Assembly (NCBI RefSeq): GCF_012027395.1
Contig: NZ_SNUJ01000001.1
Span: 744,001 to 808,000, forward strand
Reading direction: 5' to 3'
DNA length: 64,000 nt
DNA from: Thermococcus sp. LS1
GTDB lineage: Archaea > Methanobacteriota_B > Thermococci > Thermococcales > Thermococcaceae
In this document: piece after piece, positions 45,402 through 54,625 of the stretch
Numbering within the stretch: the stretch's first letter is position 1
How the letters are laid out: each line of letters begins with the position of its first letter
Notes under the pieces: generated by a model
What the model saw: the letters and a program-made list of their open reading frames with translations, nothing else
What the model was told of the DNA's origin: nothing
Database searches by the model: none
Position numbers and translations under genes: made by a program

Positions 45402-45684
45402 CACCAAACGTTTCTAGCGAAAAGTTTGATTAAAACAGATTTACTGTGAAGTAGCCGAAGTACATTTGTATGCCTTCTCTCCAAGTTGAAAAGTGAAAAC
45501 AGTTTCCACACTCAAACCAGCTTTTTAAGGTGTTTCGACTTTTCTTTTGACGCCCGTAGGGCGTCGTGTTGAAGTGAAACACTGTAAAATGGTCTTTTAC
45601 TCGTAGAAATCACTTAGAGAACTGGAAGTTCAAAAGGGCATATACGAACTTTGATCAAACTTTGCTTGGCAAAAGTTTGTTTTC
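45402..45684. other. Intergenic region with long imperfect hairpin
   Basis: The 283 bases between the small membrane protein gene and tRNA-Pro have no gene. They contain the hairpin at 45530-45582 and several AAGTTTGATNAAAC-like repeats (45420-45434, 45650-45664) of unknown meaning. Confidence 0.45.
45530..45582 (+). ncRNA. Possible structured RNA or bidirectional terminator hairpin
   Basis: Outer stem GTGTTTC-g-ACTT pairs with AAGT-GAAACAC; inner stem GACGCCC-GTA-GGGCGTC is perfect, seven pairs and GC-rich in otherwise AT-rich DNA. A TATA-like GCTTTTTAAGG stands at its left edge. Could be a small RNA, or a structure between a plus-strand gene and a minus-strand tRNA. Confidence 0.35.
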
Positions 45685-45762
45685 TGGTGGGGCCGCCGAG
45701 ATTTGAACTCGGGTCCCCGGCTCCCGAAGCCGGAAGGATAGGCCAAGCTACCCCACGGCCCC
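45685..45762 (-). tRNA. tRNA-Pro (anticodon CGG)
   Basis: Minus strand: acceptor GGGGCCG pairs with CGGCCCC, then A and an encoded CCA. Anticodon stem CCGGC/GCCGG with loop TTCGGGA gives CGG (codon CCG). T arm GAGTTCAAATCTC. 78 bases with CCA, no intron. Confidence 0.93.
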
Positions 45763-45841
45763 ATGCCCGCTGATAAGGGGACTCGCAGGACTTATAAAGT
45801 TTACGGAGTAGTCTGATGTACAGGGTGGAGGAGTGGAGAAC

Positions 45842-46900
45842 ATGAAGGTCTCGGTGATAGTACCAACGTACAACGAGCGCGACAACCTTGAGAAACTCTT
45901 CGAGAGAATGAGCAAGGCCCTTGCTGATTACGATTATGAAATCATCGTTGTTGATGACGATTCTCCTGATAAAACCTGGGAATTCGCCCAGAAGCTCGCC
46001 GAAAAATATCCAGTCAAGGTTATCCGCCGGACGAGAGAGAAGGGCCTCTCCTCAGCGGTCATCCGCGGCTTCAAGGAGGCGAGCGGCGACGTCTTCGTCG
46101 TGATGGACGCCGACCTGCAGCATCCGCCGGAGGTGATTCCCCGGCTGCTGGAGGCAATCGAGAACGGCGCGGACATAGCCATAGCCTCCCGCTACGTTAA
46201 GGGAGGGGGCGTCAAGAACTGGTACTGGTACAGGAAGCTAATCTCCAAGGGAGCCATAATGATCGGCCGCATCGCCCTGCCGAAGATAAGGGACGTTAAG
46301 GATCCCGTGAGCGGCTTCTTCGCCCTCAGAAGGGAAGTCGTCGAAAACGCCCAGCTCAACCCCATCGGCTTCAAGATACTTATGGAGATACTCATCAAGG
46401 GCAGATACCAGCGCGTCGAAGAGGTTCCGTTTGTCTTTGGCCTCAGACACGCTGGCGAGAGCAAGCTCGGCGGAAAGACGATACTCAACTACCTCAAGCA
46501 TATTTACAGGCTCATGAAGTGGGAGGGCGAGCTCGACAGGCTGCTCAAGTTTACGATAGTTGGGCTCTCGGGCGTTCTCGTGAACCAGGGATTTCTGTGG
46601 TTCTTCGTCTCTAAGCTCGGCTGGGACAAGATACTCGCCAACATTCCAGCCACGGAGCTGGCCATACTCAACAACTTCACCTGGAACGACCTCTGGACGT
46701 TTAGGGATCTTAAGACGAGACCGCTTCATCTCCGACTCCTGAGCTTCCACCTGGCAGCGCTGACCGGAGCAGTCGTACAGTGGATAATTTACGCTGGTCT
46801 GGTCCTCCTCGGGATGCACTACCTGCTGGCGAACATGGTCGGCATTGTGGTCTCTTTCATAGTTCGCTTCCTTGTGAACAGGCACGTTACTTGGGGCTGA
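45842..46900 (+). CDS. Dolichol-phosphate mannose synthase with GtrA-like membrane domain
   Basis: Transfers mannose from GDP-mannose to the lipid carrier for protein N-glycosylation. 352 residues: GT2 domain with VSVIVPTYNERDN, VVDDDSPD, catalytic MDADLQHPP (Asp89-x-Asp91), SRYVKGGG and VKDPVSGFFALRR, then four membrane helices from about 235 with the GtrA motif (FTIVGLSGVLVNQG...NFTWNDLWTF). This fits the P. furiosus DPMS whose structure is known. ATG at 45842 follows GGAG; GTG at 45833 is in frame. TATA box CTTATAAAG at 45791-45799. Confidence 0.92.
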   Translation: MKVSVIVPTYNERDNLEKLFERMSKALADYDYEIIVVDDDSPDKTWEFAQKLAEKYPVKVIRRTREKGLSSAVIRGFKEASGDVFVVMDADLQHPPEVIPRLLEAIENGADIAIASRYVKGGGVKNWYWYRKLISKGAIMIGRIALPKIRDVKDPVSGFFALRREVVENAQLNPIGFKILMEILIKGRYQRVEEVPFVFGLRHAGESKLGGKTILNYLKHIYRLMKWEGELDRLLKFTIVGLSGVLVNQGFLWFFVSKLGWDKILANIPATELAILNNFTWNDLWTFRDLKTRPLHLRLLSFHLAALTGAVVQWIIYAGLVLLGMHYLLANMVGIVVSFIVRFLVNRHVTWG

Positions 46901-46964
46901 TTCTTTGTTCTTTTCCGAACAACCTTAAATATACCCAGATTTATTCTCTCGTTGGGGGATTAAC

Positions 46965-48653
46965 ATGAGACGCTTTCTGAAGGAAACTGAGGTTTTTGAC
47001 TCGACGAACGTTCTCCACTACATAGCCGAGATAAGCCAGTTCCACAGGATACAGGGCTCGAAGGAGCTCCCCGAGGCAGTGAGGTTCATTAAGGAGGAGC
47101 TTAGGATCTGGGGAGTTAACGCCCAGCTCTTTGAGGAGTTTTACGATGGGAAGAGCTGGTATCTAACATTAAAGTCGCCGATAGCCTGGGATTTAGTCTA
47201 TGGAAAGGTCGAGCTCCTTGGAAAGACCCTAACAACATCTCTAAGCCCACTCGTCGTCATGGCTCACTCCCCAAGTGGAAATGCAGAGGGCGAAGTGGTT
47301 CACATAGTCCGGGAAGAGGACTGGGAAAAAGCGGAGGGGAAGATAGTTCTAGTCGGAAAGGAATGGCGTGAGGCCTACAAAAAGGCCAACAAGACTGGTG
47401 CTAGGGCTTTCATAGCTTACCGCGAGGGAACCGGGGATGCAATCCCCTACATCGGCCTTTTCCTCACGAAGGATGAACTCGAATGGGCAAGGATTCCGGC
47501 CGTTGCAGTTCCAGAGAGCCTCGCCAAGAGGGTCATAAACAAACTGAATTCGGGAGAAACAGTTAAAGCGAAAATAGAGGTCGAGACCCAGATAAACGAG
47601 CGTCAGGTTCTCCCAATCCTCTACGCCGAGATAGGTAAGCCTCCTTTCATACTCTTCACCGCCCACATCTGTCACCCGAAGCCTGGAGCCAACGACAACG
47701 CCAGCGGAAGTGCGATGCTCATAGAGCTCGCAAGGGTTCTGAACGGCCTCTACAACGACTCCTTCCGCTTTGGCTTTGCCTTCCTTTGGATACCCGAGTA
47801 CTACGGAACCCAGGCCTTCATCGAGAAGTACGCCGAGCTCGACAAGTACTATGCTGTTATAAACCTCGATATGGTTGCCGGGAGCGAGGACAGGGCTGGC
47901 TCGACGGTGATGCTCGTCACAACGCCGGCTTCGAGATTTTCCATAGTTTCCGGTGTTCTGGAATACTTCCTCGAGCTGTCCAACGGAGCTGGAAAGAGCT
48001 TCTCTGGCAGTCTGATGCCGAGGCTGAAGCTCAAGTCATACCCCTATGAGATGGGCAGCGACCACGACGTCTTCAACTTCTTCGGGATTCCTTCGGTTAT
48101 GCCTATAACCTGGCCCGACCGCTTCTACCACTCCAGCGAGGATACGGTGGATAAGGTGAGCAAGGCAACCATCGAGCTGATTGGTAAGGCTGTTCTGGCG
48201 ACTGCCCTGGCACTGGCAAAGGCAGAAAAGGAGGAGCTCCAGCGCTTCGCCAGGGGCTATGCCATGAAGTACCTCGGAGAGCTGGGTAGAGACAGAGACA
48301 CGGAAAGGATAGAGAGGCTTGTCATGACTGGCCTTGCGAGAGATTCACGCTTCCTCGGGATCGAGAGCGGCCACGAGTTCGAGAGGAGGCCGTGGCTCAG
48401 GTGGGTCAAGAAGGGAAGAGTATCCGGTGAGCTGATTAGGGAAGCGGATAAGGAAGCCTACGAGGAGTTTAAAGAGCTGACCAAGGACAGGAAGATTCTC
48501 GTCCACCTCCACGAACTCCTGATGCTCGGCGAGTTTCTGCCGAAGGAAGAGGCCTTTGAGGCTTTAGAAGAGGAGTTCGGAGAGGTGAATAGGGAAAAGC
48601 TCGAGAAGCTGGTCGATGTGCTCGAAAAAACGGGAGTCGTGGAGCTCCTCTAG
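46965..48653 (+). CDS. M28-type zinc aminopeptidase (DUF4910-like)
   Basis: 562 residues. N-terminal helices and a PA-like insert (EGKIVLVGKEWREAYKKA...AFIAY), then a zinc peptidase core: HICHPKPGANDNASGSAM supplies His and bridging Asp, WIPEYYGTQAF the Glu pair, NLDMVAGSED an Asp and FYHSSEDTVDKV the last His. C-terminal 100 residues are helical, ending like a winged helix (EKLEKLVDVLEKTGVVELL). TATA box CTTAAATATA upstream. Cytoplasmic, no signal peptide. The stop overlaps the end of the convergent HTH gene. Confidence 0.88.
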   Translation: MRRFLKETEVFDSTNVLHYIAEISQFHRIQGSKELPEAVRFIKEELRIWGVNAQLFEEFYDGKSWYLTLKSPIAWDLVYGKVELLGKTLTTSLSPLVVMAHSPSGNAEGEVVHIVREEDWEKAEGKIVLVGKEWREAYKKANKTGARAFIAYREGTGDAIPYIGLFLTKDELEWARIPAVAVPESLAKRVINKLNSGETVKAKIEVETQINERQVLPILYAEIGKPPFILFTAHICHPKPGANDNASGSAMLIELARVLNGLYNDSFRFGFAFLWIPEYYGTQAFIEKYAELDKYYAVINLDMVAGSEDRAGSTVMLVTTPASRFSIVSGVLEYFLELSNGAGKSFSGSLMPRLKLKSYPYEMGSDHDVFNFFGIPSVMPITWPDRFYHSSEDTVDKVSKATIELIGKAVLATALALAKAEKEELQRFARGYAMKYLGELGRDRDTERIERLVMTGLARDSRFLGIESGHEFERRPWLRWVKKGRVSGELIREADKEAYEEFKELTKDRKILVHLHELLMLGEFLPKEEAFEALEEEFGEVNREKLEKLVDVLEKTGVVELL

Positions 48654-48991
48654 TTCCTCTGGCCTGTGGAGCTCTTCAGCTCTTTTTCCAGCTCGTTTAT
48701 CTTCTTTACAAGGTTCTCTTTAATGTGTTCGAGAACCTCGCTTGGGGTCACGGCAGTGTAGACGTAGCCGAGCCAGCCCTGTTCTATCAGTCTCCTCCTG
48801 AGGATGCCCTTGCGATAAAGGCTCAGCACGTGCTCCCTGACTGAGCGCTCGCTTATGCCCAGCTCTCTCTGGATTTCGGTTATTCTCATGGGCTCTCTCT
48901 TCTCGAGAAGGAGTCTGTATATCCTAAGCTCCGTCTTCTTGAGTCCCAGTGAGCGCAGCAGTGCCTCGAGCTTCTCGTAGACGTCGCTCAT
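48650..48991 (-). CDS. TrmB-like winged-helix transcription regulator
   Basis: 113 residues: LGLKKTELRIYRLLLEKREPM then ITEIQRELGISERSVREHVLSLYRKG and a wing RRRLIEQGWLGYVYTAVTPSEVL, closing in a coiled-coil tail. Fits TrmB/MarR-like regulators without a ligand domain. ATG 48991 follows GGGGTGAG; the frame is open to 49021 with no better site. Target unknown; the convergent aminopeptidase is a neighbour only. Confidence 0.82.
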   Translation of the reverse strand: MSDVYEKLEALLRSLGLKKTELRIYRLLLEKREPMRITEIQRELGISERSVREHVLSLYRKGILRRRLIEQGWLGYVYTAVTPSEVLEHIKENLVKKINELEKELKSSTGQRN

Positions 48992-49060
48992 CTCACCCCA
49001 CCTGATGTACTTTCGTCCCACCTATGAAACCTTATCTTCATACCCATTAATAAAGCTTGC

Positions 49061-49711
49061 CTATCTGAAGGGAACCTCGCCCACGTAGATTCCTTCGGGT
49101 AGAAAAGCTTTTCCACCCTTGGTGTCTTTCAGAAAGGGCACCATCTTTATACCTTCCCTCACGTCAAAGCCCTCAATGAACGGGTTCACCGAAGGTAGAA
49201 TGAGGAACCTCCCAACCCTGAGGAAAATCTTGGTTTTCCTGGCTACTCCTCCGGATTTGAAAGTGTAGGCGGGATGAATGTGGCCGAGATATGCCTCGCT
49301 GAACTCTACCTCCGGCAGATTTGTATGGCCGTGTAGGAGGAGTATCTCGTCGGCCAGTAGGTGTTCTCTGACCTCAACGTTCGGAAACTTTCTGGCAACC
49401 TCTTCTATCCTTCCGTCATGGTTGCCCTTGGTTATAATCGTCGGAATTTCCTTCAGCTCGGAAAAGAAGCCCATTAAGAGTCTTTTCATGGTGAAGCTCA
49501 TCCCTATTGGCTCCTTAACGTCCCCCAGAAGAACCAGCAGGTCCGGGTCCTTTTCGACTATGAACTGAGCCAGTCTCTCCTCGAAATGCGTCCTTATCCT
49601 CAGCCCGCGGGAAAGCTCGAATCCTATATGTGGGTCTGCCATGAGAAGAGTTCTTCCACGTGAAGTTTCAATTTCCAGTGAGAGCCTTTCAAAGGCTTCA
49701 AAAGAGTCCAT
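49061..49711 (-). CDS. Calcineurin-like metallophosphoesterase
   Basis: 216 residues with the metal-site series DPHIGF, GDVKEP, KGNHDG, LLHGHTN and YLGHIHPAY. This arrangement is that of archaeal COG1407 phosphoesterases, often tied to helicases; substrate unknown. Ribosome site GGTGGTG just before ATG. Follows L41e by 43 bases on the same strand. Confidence 0.9.
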   Translation of the reverse strand: MDSFEAFERLSLEIETSRGRTLLMADPHIGFELSRGLRIRTHFEERLAQFIVEKDPDLLVLLGDVKEPIGMSFTMKRLLMGFFSELKEIPTIITKGNHDGRIEEVARKFPNVEVREHLLADEILLLHGHTNLPEVEFSEAYLGHIHPAYTFKSGGVARKTKIFLRVGRFLILPSVNPFIEGFDVREGIKMVPFLKDTKGGKAFLPEGIYVGEVPFR

Positions 49712-49754
49712 AGCACCACCAAAAAGGAAGCAATAGAAAATGAATGGAAGGGCG

Positions 49755-49868
49755 TCAGATGAGTCCGCGCTCCTTCCTGCGCTGCCTCTTGAGGCGCCTG
49801 ATCCTCTTCTTGATCCACTTCCACCTCATCCTTCCCTTCTTCTTCCACTTCCTCGGTCTCCTCTTCAT
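49755..49868 (-). CDS. rpl41e: Ribosomal protein L41e
   Basis: 37 residues, nearly all Lys, Arg and Trp: [19 protein letters not shown] and on to RRKERGLI. A single basic helix of the large subunit and one of the smallest proteins known in archaea. Start follows GGTGATGCTC, a strong ribosome site; TATA box AAAAGCTTAAAAAGG about 45 bases upstream. Commonly missed because of its size. Confidence 0.93.
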
Positions 49869-50225
49869 GAGCATCACCCCTGAGCTCTAACTCCACCCTT
49901 AGCTCCAGCGGCTCCTTTTTAAGCTTTTCCGTGGGGAAAGGTTAACTCCCTTTGGACGGTCGAAAAGGTGCACCAACGCTCCAACCTGCCCGAAAAGCCG
50001 ATAGAGGATGGGTTCTTACTTTTAAATTTTTCCTGGATGTATGGAGCTTTTATGCTTTATTTGTTGGGTATTTGGGTTATTTGGACTGAGTGCGTTGTCA
50101 ACCGTATCGCAATTGCATGTATTGGTTCTATGGACCGGTGTAACTGGAATGCGGCTGTTCTAAAGTTCGAGGCACTTCTCCGCTAACCTTATCTACTTCT
50201 CCGAACAAAATCTCGCGGTGGTAGT
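49869..50225. other. Intergenic region between L41e and nitrilase
   Basis: 357 bases. The left end holds the L41e promoter. A 72-codon plus-strand frame (49968-50186) with one hydrophobic stretch has no ribosome site and atypical codons, and I do not call it. The right end holds GGTGGTAGT, the nitrilase ribosome site. Nothing else is seen. Confidence 0.5.
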
Positions 50226-51020
50226 ATGAGGGTCGCCTACGTCCAGATGGAGCCGAAGCTTTTAGAGCCTGAGAAAAACTACTCCAAAGCTGAGAAGCTA
50301 ATAAAGGATGCTGCCAAGGAAGGAGCAAAGCTGGTGGTTCTTCCCGAGCTCTTCGACACCGGCTACAACTTCGAGAGCAGGGACGAGGTGGGAAGCGTCG
50401 CCGGCCAGATTCCGGACGGAGAAACCACTGAGTTTCTTGTTGAGCTCGCCAAGGATCTTGAGGTCTTCATCGTCGCGGGAACCGCGGAGAAAGATGAGAA
50501 GGGGAGACTCTACAATTCCGCAGTAATAGTTGGCCCGATAGGCTGGGGCTATATCGGGAAGTACCGCAAAGTTCACCTCTTCTACCGCGAGAAGCTCTTC
50601 TTCGAGCCCGGAAACCTCGGCTTCCACGTTTTCAACATCGGCATCGCAAAGGTCGGAGTTATGATATGCTTTGACTGGTTCTTCCCAGAATCGGCAAGAA
50701 CGCTCGCTCTGAAGGGAGCGGAGATAATAGCCCACCCGAGCAACCTCGTCATGCCCTACGCACCGAGGGCCATGCCAATCAGGGCCTTGGAGAACCGTGT
50801 TTATACTATAACCGCTAATCGCATAGGCGAGGAGCGGGGTCTTAGGTTCATAGGCAAGAGCACAATAGCCTCACCGAAGGCCGAAGTTTTGGTAGTGGGA
50901 AGTGAGGATAAGGAAGAGATTGGTGTTGTCGAGATTGACCTGAACCTCACCGGGGACAAGAGGCTCAATGAGTTCAACGACATATTCAAGGACAGGCGGC
51001 CTGAGTTCTACCTCCTGTGA
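50226..51020 (+). CDS. Nitrilase/omega-amidase family hydrolase
   Basis: 264 residues, carbon-nitrogen hydrolase fold with catalytic Glu41 (VLPELFD), Lys115 (GKYRKVHL) and Cys148 (MICFDWFFPE). Very like the thermoactive nitrilase described from Pyrococcus abyssi, which hydrolyses small aliphatic dinitriles; the true cellular substrate may be an amide. Cytoplasmic. ATG follows GGTGGTAGT. Confidence 0.92.
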   Translation: MRVAYVQMEPKLLEPEKNYSKAEKLIKDAAKEGAKLVVLPELFDTGYNFESRDEVGSVAGQIPDGETTEFLVELAKDLEVFIVAGTAEKDEKGRLYNSAVIVGPIGWGYIGKYRKVHLFYREKLFFEPGNLGFHVFNIGIAKVGVMICFDWFFPESARTLALKGAEIIAHPSNLVMPYAPRAMPIRALENRVYTITANRIGEERGLRFIGKSTIASPKAEVLVVGSEDKEEIGVVEIDLNLTGDKRLNEFNDIFKDRRPEFYLL

Positions 51021-51271
51021 TAATTTCTCTTTATCTTTTCTTGGATGTTATGTAAATGTCTCACTCTCTGGGAACGATATCTTGGATGGTCATCAGCGAT
51101 GTTGCAGAATCCTTAAACATTACGGTTGTGATTTTCATAACCTACAATGACCAACCATTTTCGTTGGATAAATTACATAAAAACCTCTCCACAGCCCTCC
51201 GTTTCAGTTTTGGAGGCTTTTTTCGAAAGGGTTTTAAGAAATAAGGTCACAAATAATAACTGGTGCTTAAA
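51021..51271. other. Intergenic region after the nitrilase gene
   Basis: 251 bases. A 62-codon frame at 51056-51244 has no ribosome site. A TATA-like GGTTTTAAG at 51232-51240 fits the next gene. Nothing else is seen. Confidence 0.4.
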
Positions 51272-51649
51272 ATGAGAAGCTCAATCTTCATAGGGCTTGC
51301 ACTCATGGTCGCCTTGGTGATTGGCTTCGCAGTGCAGGCGGAACTCTTCACGGCCAACTATGTCTACCAGAAGAGCTATCTTTGTTCTGATAAGATACAA
51401 GCCGAGTTCATCCCAGCTGACACTCACGTCACGGGCTACATAAGGGCGGAGAACCCGTTCTCGGCCTACGTCGTTGTATCGAACTCTGGATACTTTGAGA
51501 GCCTTGAAAAGAGTGAGGTTGTCCGCAGTTGGGAGAACGTGACAGAGGCCAAACTCGATTTTGATGCGCCGGGTGAGAACTGCTACCTCGTAGTGAAGAA
51601 CGGGAACACGAGCCAGATAGTTGAGATAAAGTTCAAAGCTGAGCGCTGA
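51272..51649 (+). CDS. Small secreted or lipid-anchored protein, 125 residues
   Basis: Signal peptide MRSSIFIGLALMVALVIGFAVQA, then a single beta-rich domain with Cys in SYLCSDK and ENCYLVVKN (a likely disulfide) and YIRAENPFSAYVVVSNSG. Resembles emp24/TasA-like small beta sandwiches, but no family is recognised. ATG 51272 follows GGTGC; TATA-like GGTTTTAAG upstream. Confidence 0.72.
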   Translation: MRSSIFIGLALMVALVIGFAVQAELFTANYVYQKSYLCSDKIQAEFIPADTHVTGYIRAENPFSAYVVVSNSGYFESLEKSEVVRSWENVTEAKLDFDAPGENCYLVVKNGNTSQIVEIKFKAER

Positions 51650-51665
51650 ATGGAAAAATAGAGGA

Positions 51666-52454
51666 TCAAAAATCAGCGAGTACCTCCCTAGCGGTGTTCT
51701 TCCTCGGCCTTCTGAAGTAGAGCAGGTGGGAAACACCGTTGATCCCGTGTTCGTTTCTTGTGATGAGTTTCCATTCCCTAAAGAAAACGCTTCCGATGGC
51801 CAACTGGGAAGCGAGATCCCAGAGCCTATGCTCCTCTTCGGTGATCTTCTCGAAGCCCGGCAGCTTGTAGTACGTCCTCCTGAAGGTGCCCCTCTTGAGG
51901 TTATAGCCCTCATGAACCGAAATTAGGGTGTAGTCTTCCGTTTTGGATTCGACGAGGAAGTCCTTGTAGCCTATCTGGTAGAGGATTCCATAGACCCTGT
52001 CAGTTTCCTCCATAACGAAAACTCCGTCTTCGCTCAGGCTCAGGGCCACGTTTGCGAATATTCTTACCGCATCGAAGGGGTCGAAGTGCGGCATTGTGAG
52101 TCCCCAGAGTAGGGCCAGATCGTGCTCCCCTACGAGCTTTGAAACTTCCCTCACATCCCCGGTGACGAGTCTGAGCTCAGGACTTATCTCAGCTATCTCG
52201 AGCCACTTCCTGGCCTTCTCAAGGTCCTCCTTCCTTGCGTCCAGAACCGTCAGCAGCGGGGCATTAGTAGCTCTGGCAGCAGCGACCCCGGCAATCCCCG
52301 TGCCGGCGCAGAGGTCGAGCACTCTGGGCTCTTCTGGCAGGAGCCCTTCCATGAACTCGAAGACCTTCACTATCCTCCAGAACCTCCCAACTGCCCGTTC
52401 ATCATCAGGATCCATTCTCCAACGAAGGTAGCGGTAGAGCTCCTCCAGTGACAT
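51666..52454 (-). CDS. Class I SAM-dependent methyltransferase
   Basis: 262 residues: SAM loop VLDLCAGTGIAGVAAAR at about 45-61, VLDARKEDLEKARKW acidic loop, GDVREVSK and ALLWGLTMPHFDPFDAVR in place of an NPPY-type motif, so small-molecule rather than nucleic acid substrate is more likely. C-terminal EHGINGVSHLLYF. Target unknown. ATG follows GGTGATACC; a TATA-like CTTAAATATC at 52506-52515 belongs to the next divergent gene. Confidence 0.85.
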   Translation of the reverse strand: MSLEELYRYLRWRMDPDDERAVGRFWRIVKVFEFMEGLLPEEPRVLDLCAGTGIAGVAAARATNAPLLTVLDARKEDLEKARKWLEIAEISPELRLVTGDVREVSKLVGEHDLALLWGLTMPHFDPFDAVRIFANVALSLSEDGVFVMEETDRVYGILYQIGYKDFLVESKTEDYTLISVHEGYNLKRGTFRRTYYKLPGFEKITEEEHRLWDLASQLAIGSVFFREWKLITRNEHGINGVSHLLYFRRPRKNTAREVLADF

Positions 52455-52557
52455 GGTATCACCACAGCCAATAATACATGAAGTTATTTAAATCAATCGA
52501 AAGACTTAAATATCTTGTAAACTTACATAGGTTGACAAAAATACCCGGTGGTAGCGC

Positions 52558-53253
52558 ATGAGGTCAGGGATTCACAGAGGATATTTGACCATCACAACCC
52601 TGGCATTCGCGGCGTTCACTATGGGTGCAGTGTTTCAAAACGACACTATGTTGGTGTTCTCGTTCCTGCTTCTGGCTATTGGTATATTCATGTTCTACGG
52701 AAGGAAAGTCCGGATGGAGAACGGTAGGATTATCTTAGAGTGGGGATTCTTCCTGAAACGTAGAAAGGTAATTGAGCCCGGTGATATCATCGAGGTTGTG
52801 GATGCCCCATCGAACAGGTATCTTGTCTTTGCCCGCTATATGCCGGAGGTTCTTCTGCTTCCGGCTGTTATGGTGCTCTTTGGTTTTTTGGCATTTTTTG
52901 TCACGGATTTTAGATGGGTTGGCCTGGGATGGATCCTCTTTGGTGGAATACAGCTCGTATCGTACACCTACTCCGAAGCCGAAAGAAGGAAGGGAGCGGC
53001 CCTGATTCTTTCACTTACACTGCTCGTTGCACTCGTCGGGTATTTTGTTAAGGTTGAGGTTGTTGCTCCAATAGTTGTTTCGGGAATGCTGCTTGCAGGT
53101 CTGTTCTGGGAGGATGGTCCCATATTCACGAATATGATTTTCATTGTGACTAGAGAAGGAGTTTACACGATAACCTACACCTCCCGAAACGATATAAAGG
53201 CTCTGCTGGCTGCCTTGGGTGGTGAGGGATGGAGGTTAAAGGAGCGAGAATGA
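52558..53253 (+). CDS. Membrane protein with PH-like domain, copy 1 of 3
   Basis: 231 residues. Two helices at the N-terminus, then RMENGRIILEWGFFLKRRKVIEPGDIIEVVDAPS, a pattern of beta strands like the bacterial PH domain, then four more helices and a C-terminal strand pair FIVTREGVYTITYTS. The next two genes share this order. TATA box CTTAAATATC about 45 bases upstream. Stop overlaps the next start. Confidence 0.78.
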   Translation: MRSGIHRGYLTITTLAFAAFTMGAVFQNDTMLVFSFLLLAIGIFMFYGRKVRMENGRIILEWGFFLKRRKVIEPGDIIEVVDAPSNRYLVFARYMPEVLLLPAVMVLFGFLAFFVTDFRWVGLGWILFGGIQLVSYTYSEAERRKGAALILSLTLLVALVGYFVKVEVVAPIVVSGMLLAGLFWEDGPIFTNMIFIVTREGVYTITYTSRNDIKALLAALGGEGWRLKERE

Positions 53254-53924
53254 TACCTTTTAGCGGGTTGCCCTTTTTGTTCTCGGCTATGGGGGTTTTG
53301 ATGCTTATCTTAGCGGGCTATCTGGAGGGGTTAATTGGTTACAACCCTGGGATAATACCTATTATACTGTTTCTGCTCTCCAGCGGTACTTCAGTTGAGG
53401 TTCGGAATAATGAACTTCTTCTCCACTACGGATTTGGAAAACTGGCTGTGAGAATAGGGCTCGAGGACATCAGGGAGCTGACCCTTCTGAACAGGCTTGA
53501 AAGAGGGGTGATTATGCGTTATTTCAAGGGTGAGGCTTTCATAGTGCTAATCCTGTTAGTTTGTGCCATTTTTGATATGGTTCTCATGAAGGGCGAGGGG
53601 ATTGGATGGGAAGTTTATGGAGACGTCTTGGCAATGATCTTTTTGACTCCATACTTTCTTCTGTTGATGCTTCCGTTCAGGAGCAGGTGGATAACCTACT
53701 CTGTGGGGTTTATCTGTGCTGGACTGGCTTTGATTCTCCCAATGATGTTTCATGATGCTGCTTATCTCTTTTGGGGACCCTTCTGGACTGCTGTTGTTAT
53801 TTTCATGCTTCGAGAGTTCTATTCGAAGGACTACGTGCTCTTGAAGACTGAGAAGGGGATGTACCTGATAGCAACGGATGACGGCAGTGCGTCCCTCAGC
53901 ACCATCCGGGGGGAGATTTCATGA
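53250..53924 (+). CDS. Membrane protein with PH-like domain, copy 2 of 3
   Basis: 224 residues from ATG 53250, which overlaps the stop of copy 1 (ATGA); an ATG at 53229 is in frame but less likely. Same order: two helices, VEVRNNELLLHYGFGKLAVRIGLEDI (PH-like strands), four helices, and KTEKGMYLIATDDGS at the end. Overlaps copy 3 in the same way. Confidence 0.78.
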   Translation: MIPFSGLPFLFSAMGVLMLILAGYLEGLIGYNPGIIPIILFLLSSGTSVEVRNNELLLHYGFGKLAVRIGLEDIRELTLLNRLERGVIMRYFKGEAFIVLILLVCAIFDMVLMKGEGIGWEVYGDVLAMIFLTPYFLLLMLPFRSRWITYSVGFICAGLALILPMMFHDAAYLFWGPFWTAVVIFMLREFYSKDYVLLKTEKGMYLIATDDGSASLSTIRGEIS

Positions 53925-54625
53925 CCCTTCGTCCAAGTTGGCACAGGAGAGCATGGTGGATTGGAACAGCCATTGGAGTTTTCATGGTCTTGTACATTCT
54001 GACAGGTAGGAGAGAGTTCATGTTGGCTTCGGCAACATTGTTCTGGAGTTCCCTTGCGATCTTCATGGGACGACCTGTTCGCATTGAGGAAAGAGAACTT
54101 GTGCTCGAGTGGGGATGGCCCCTTGTTATCCTGAGGAAGCATATCCCTCTGGATGCGATAGTCGAAGTGCTGGATCCATCTTCAGTTGGGATGGTGAGAC
54201 TCCTCAAATACTTCAAAGAAATGATCATTCTCTCCATCCTATGGGTCTTCATTGGAATTCTGGGCATTGTCACGGACGCACCATACGGTCCCTACATGTG
54301 GGCGATGTGGATATACTGGGGCATCCTGCCCCTTCTAATGTATCTTTTCCCATACAGCGCCAGGAAGGAACTTACTATGAGCATTCTTCTCCTTACGATC
54401 CCAGTGGCGGCTTACCTTTATCGGACAGTTGAACCAAGCATAGGCCTTTACATTCTGATGGCTGGCATGGTGATGGCAGGAATGGCCTATGACGGTGTAT
54501 TGCAGCAAAAGGGTGTTATATTAATAACTGAAGATGATGTCTATATGCTGTTTGCCGGGAGTTCCGGGGACGTTGAAAAGTTCCTCAAGCAGCTGGCGGG
54601 GGTCTTCAATGCTTCGGCTTCCTGA
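53921..54625 (+). CDS. Membrane protein with PH-like domain, copy 3 of 3
   Basis: 234 residues: two helices, VRIEERELVLEWGWPLVILRKHIPLDAI (very like copy 1), four helices, ITEDDVYMLFAGSSGDVEKFL at the end. The C-terminal strand with VY[TM] occurs in all three. They arose by two rounds of tandem duplication. The last 17 bases overlap the HTH gene that follows. Confidence 0.78.
   Translation: MTLRPSWHRRAWWIGTAIGVFMVLYILTGRREFMLASATLFWSSLAIFMGRPVRIEERELVLEWGWPLVILRKHIPLDAIVEVLDPSSVGMVRLLKYFKEMIILSILWVFIGILGIVTDAPYGPYMWAMWIYWGILPLLMYLFPYSARKELTMSILLLTIPVAAYLYRTVEPSIGLYILMAGMVMAGMAYDGVLQQKGVILITEDDVYMLFAGSSGDVEKFLKQLAGVFNASAS

Noticed and set aside
49968-50186. 72-codon frame with one hydrophobic stretch before the nitrilase gene
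   Set aside because: No ribosome site, odd codon use, no recognisable protein.
51056-51244. 62-codon frame after the nitrilase gene
   Set aside because: No ribosome site and no family; left as intergenic.
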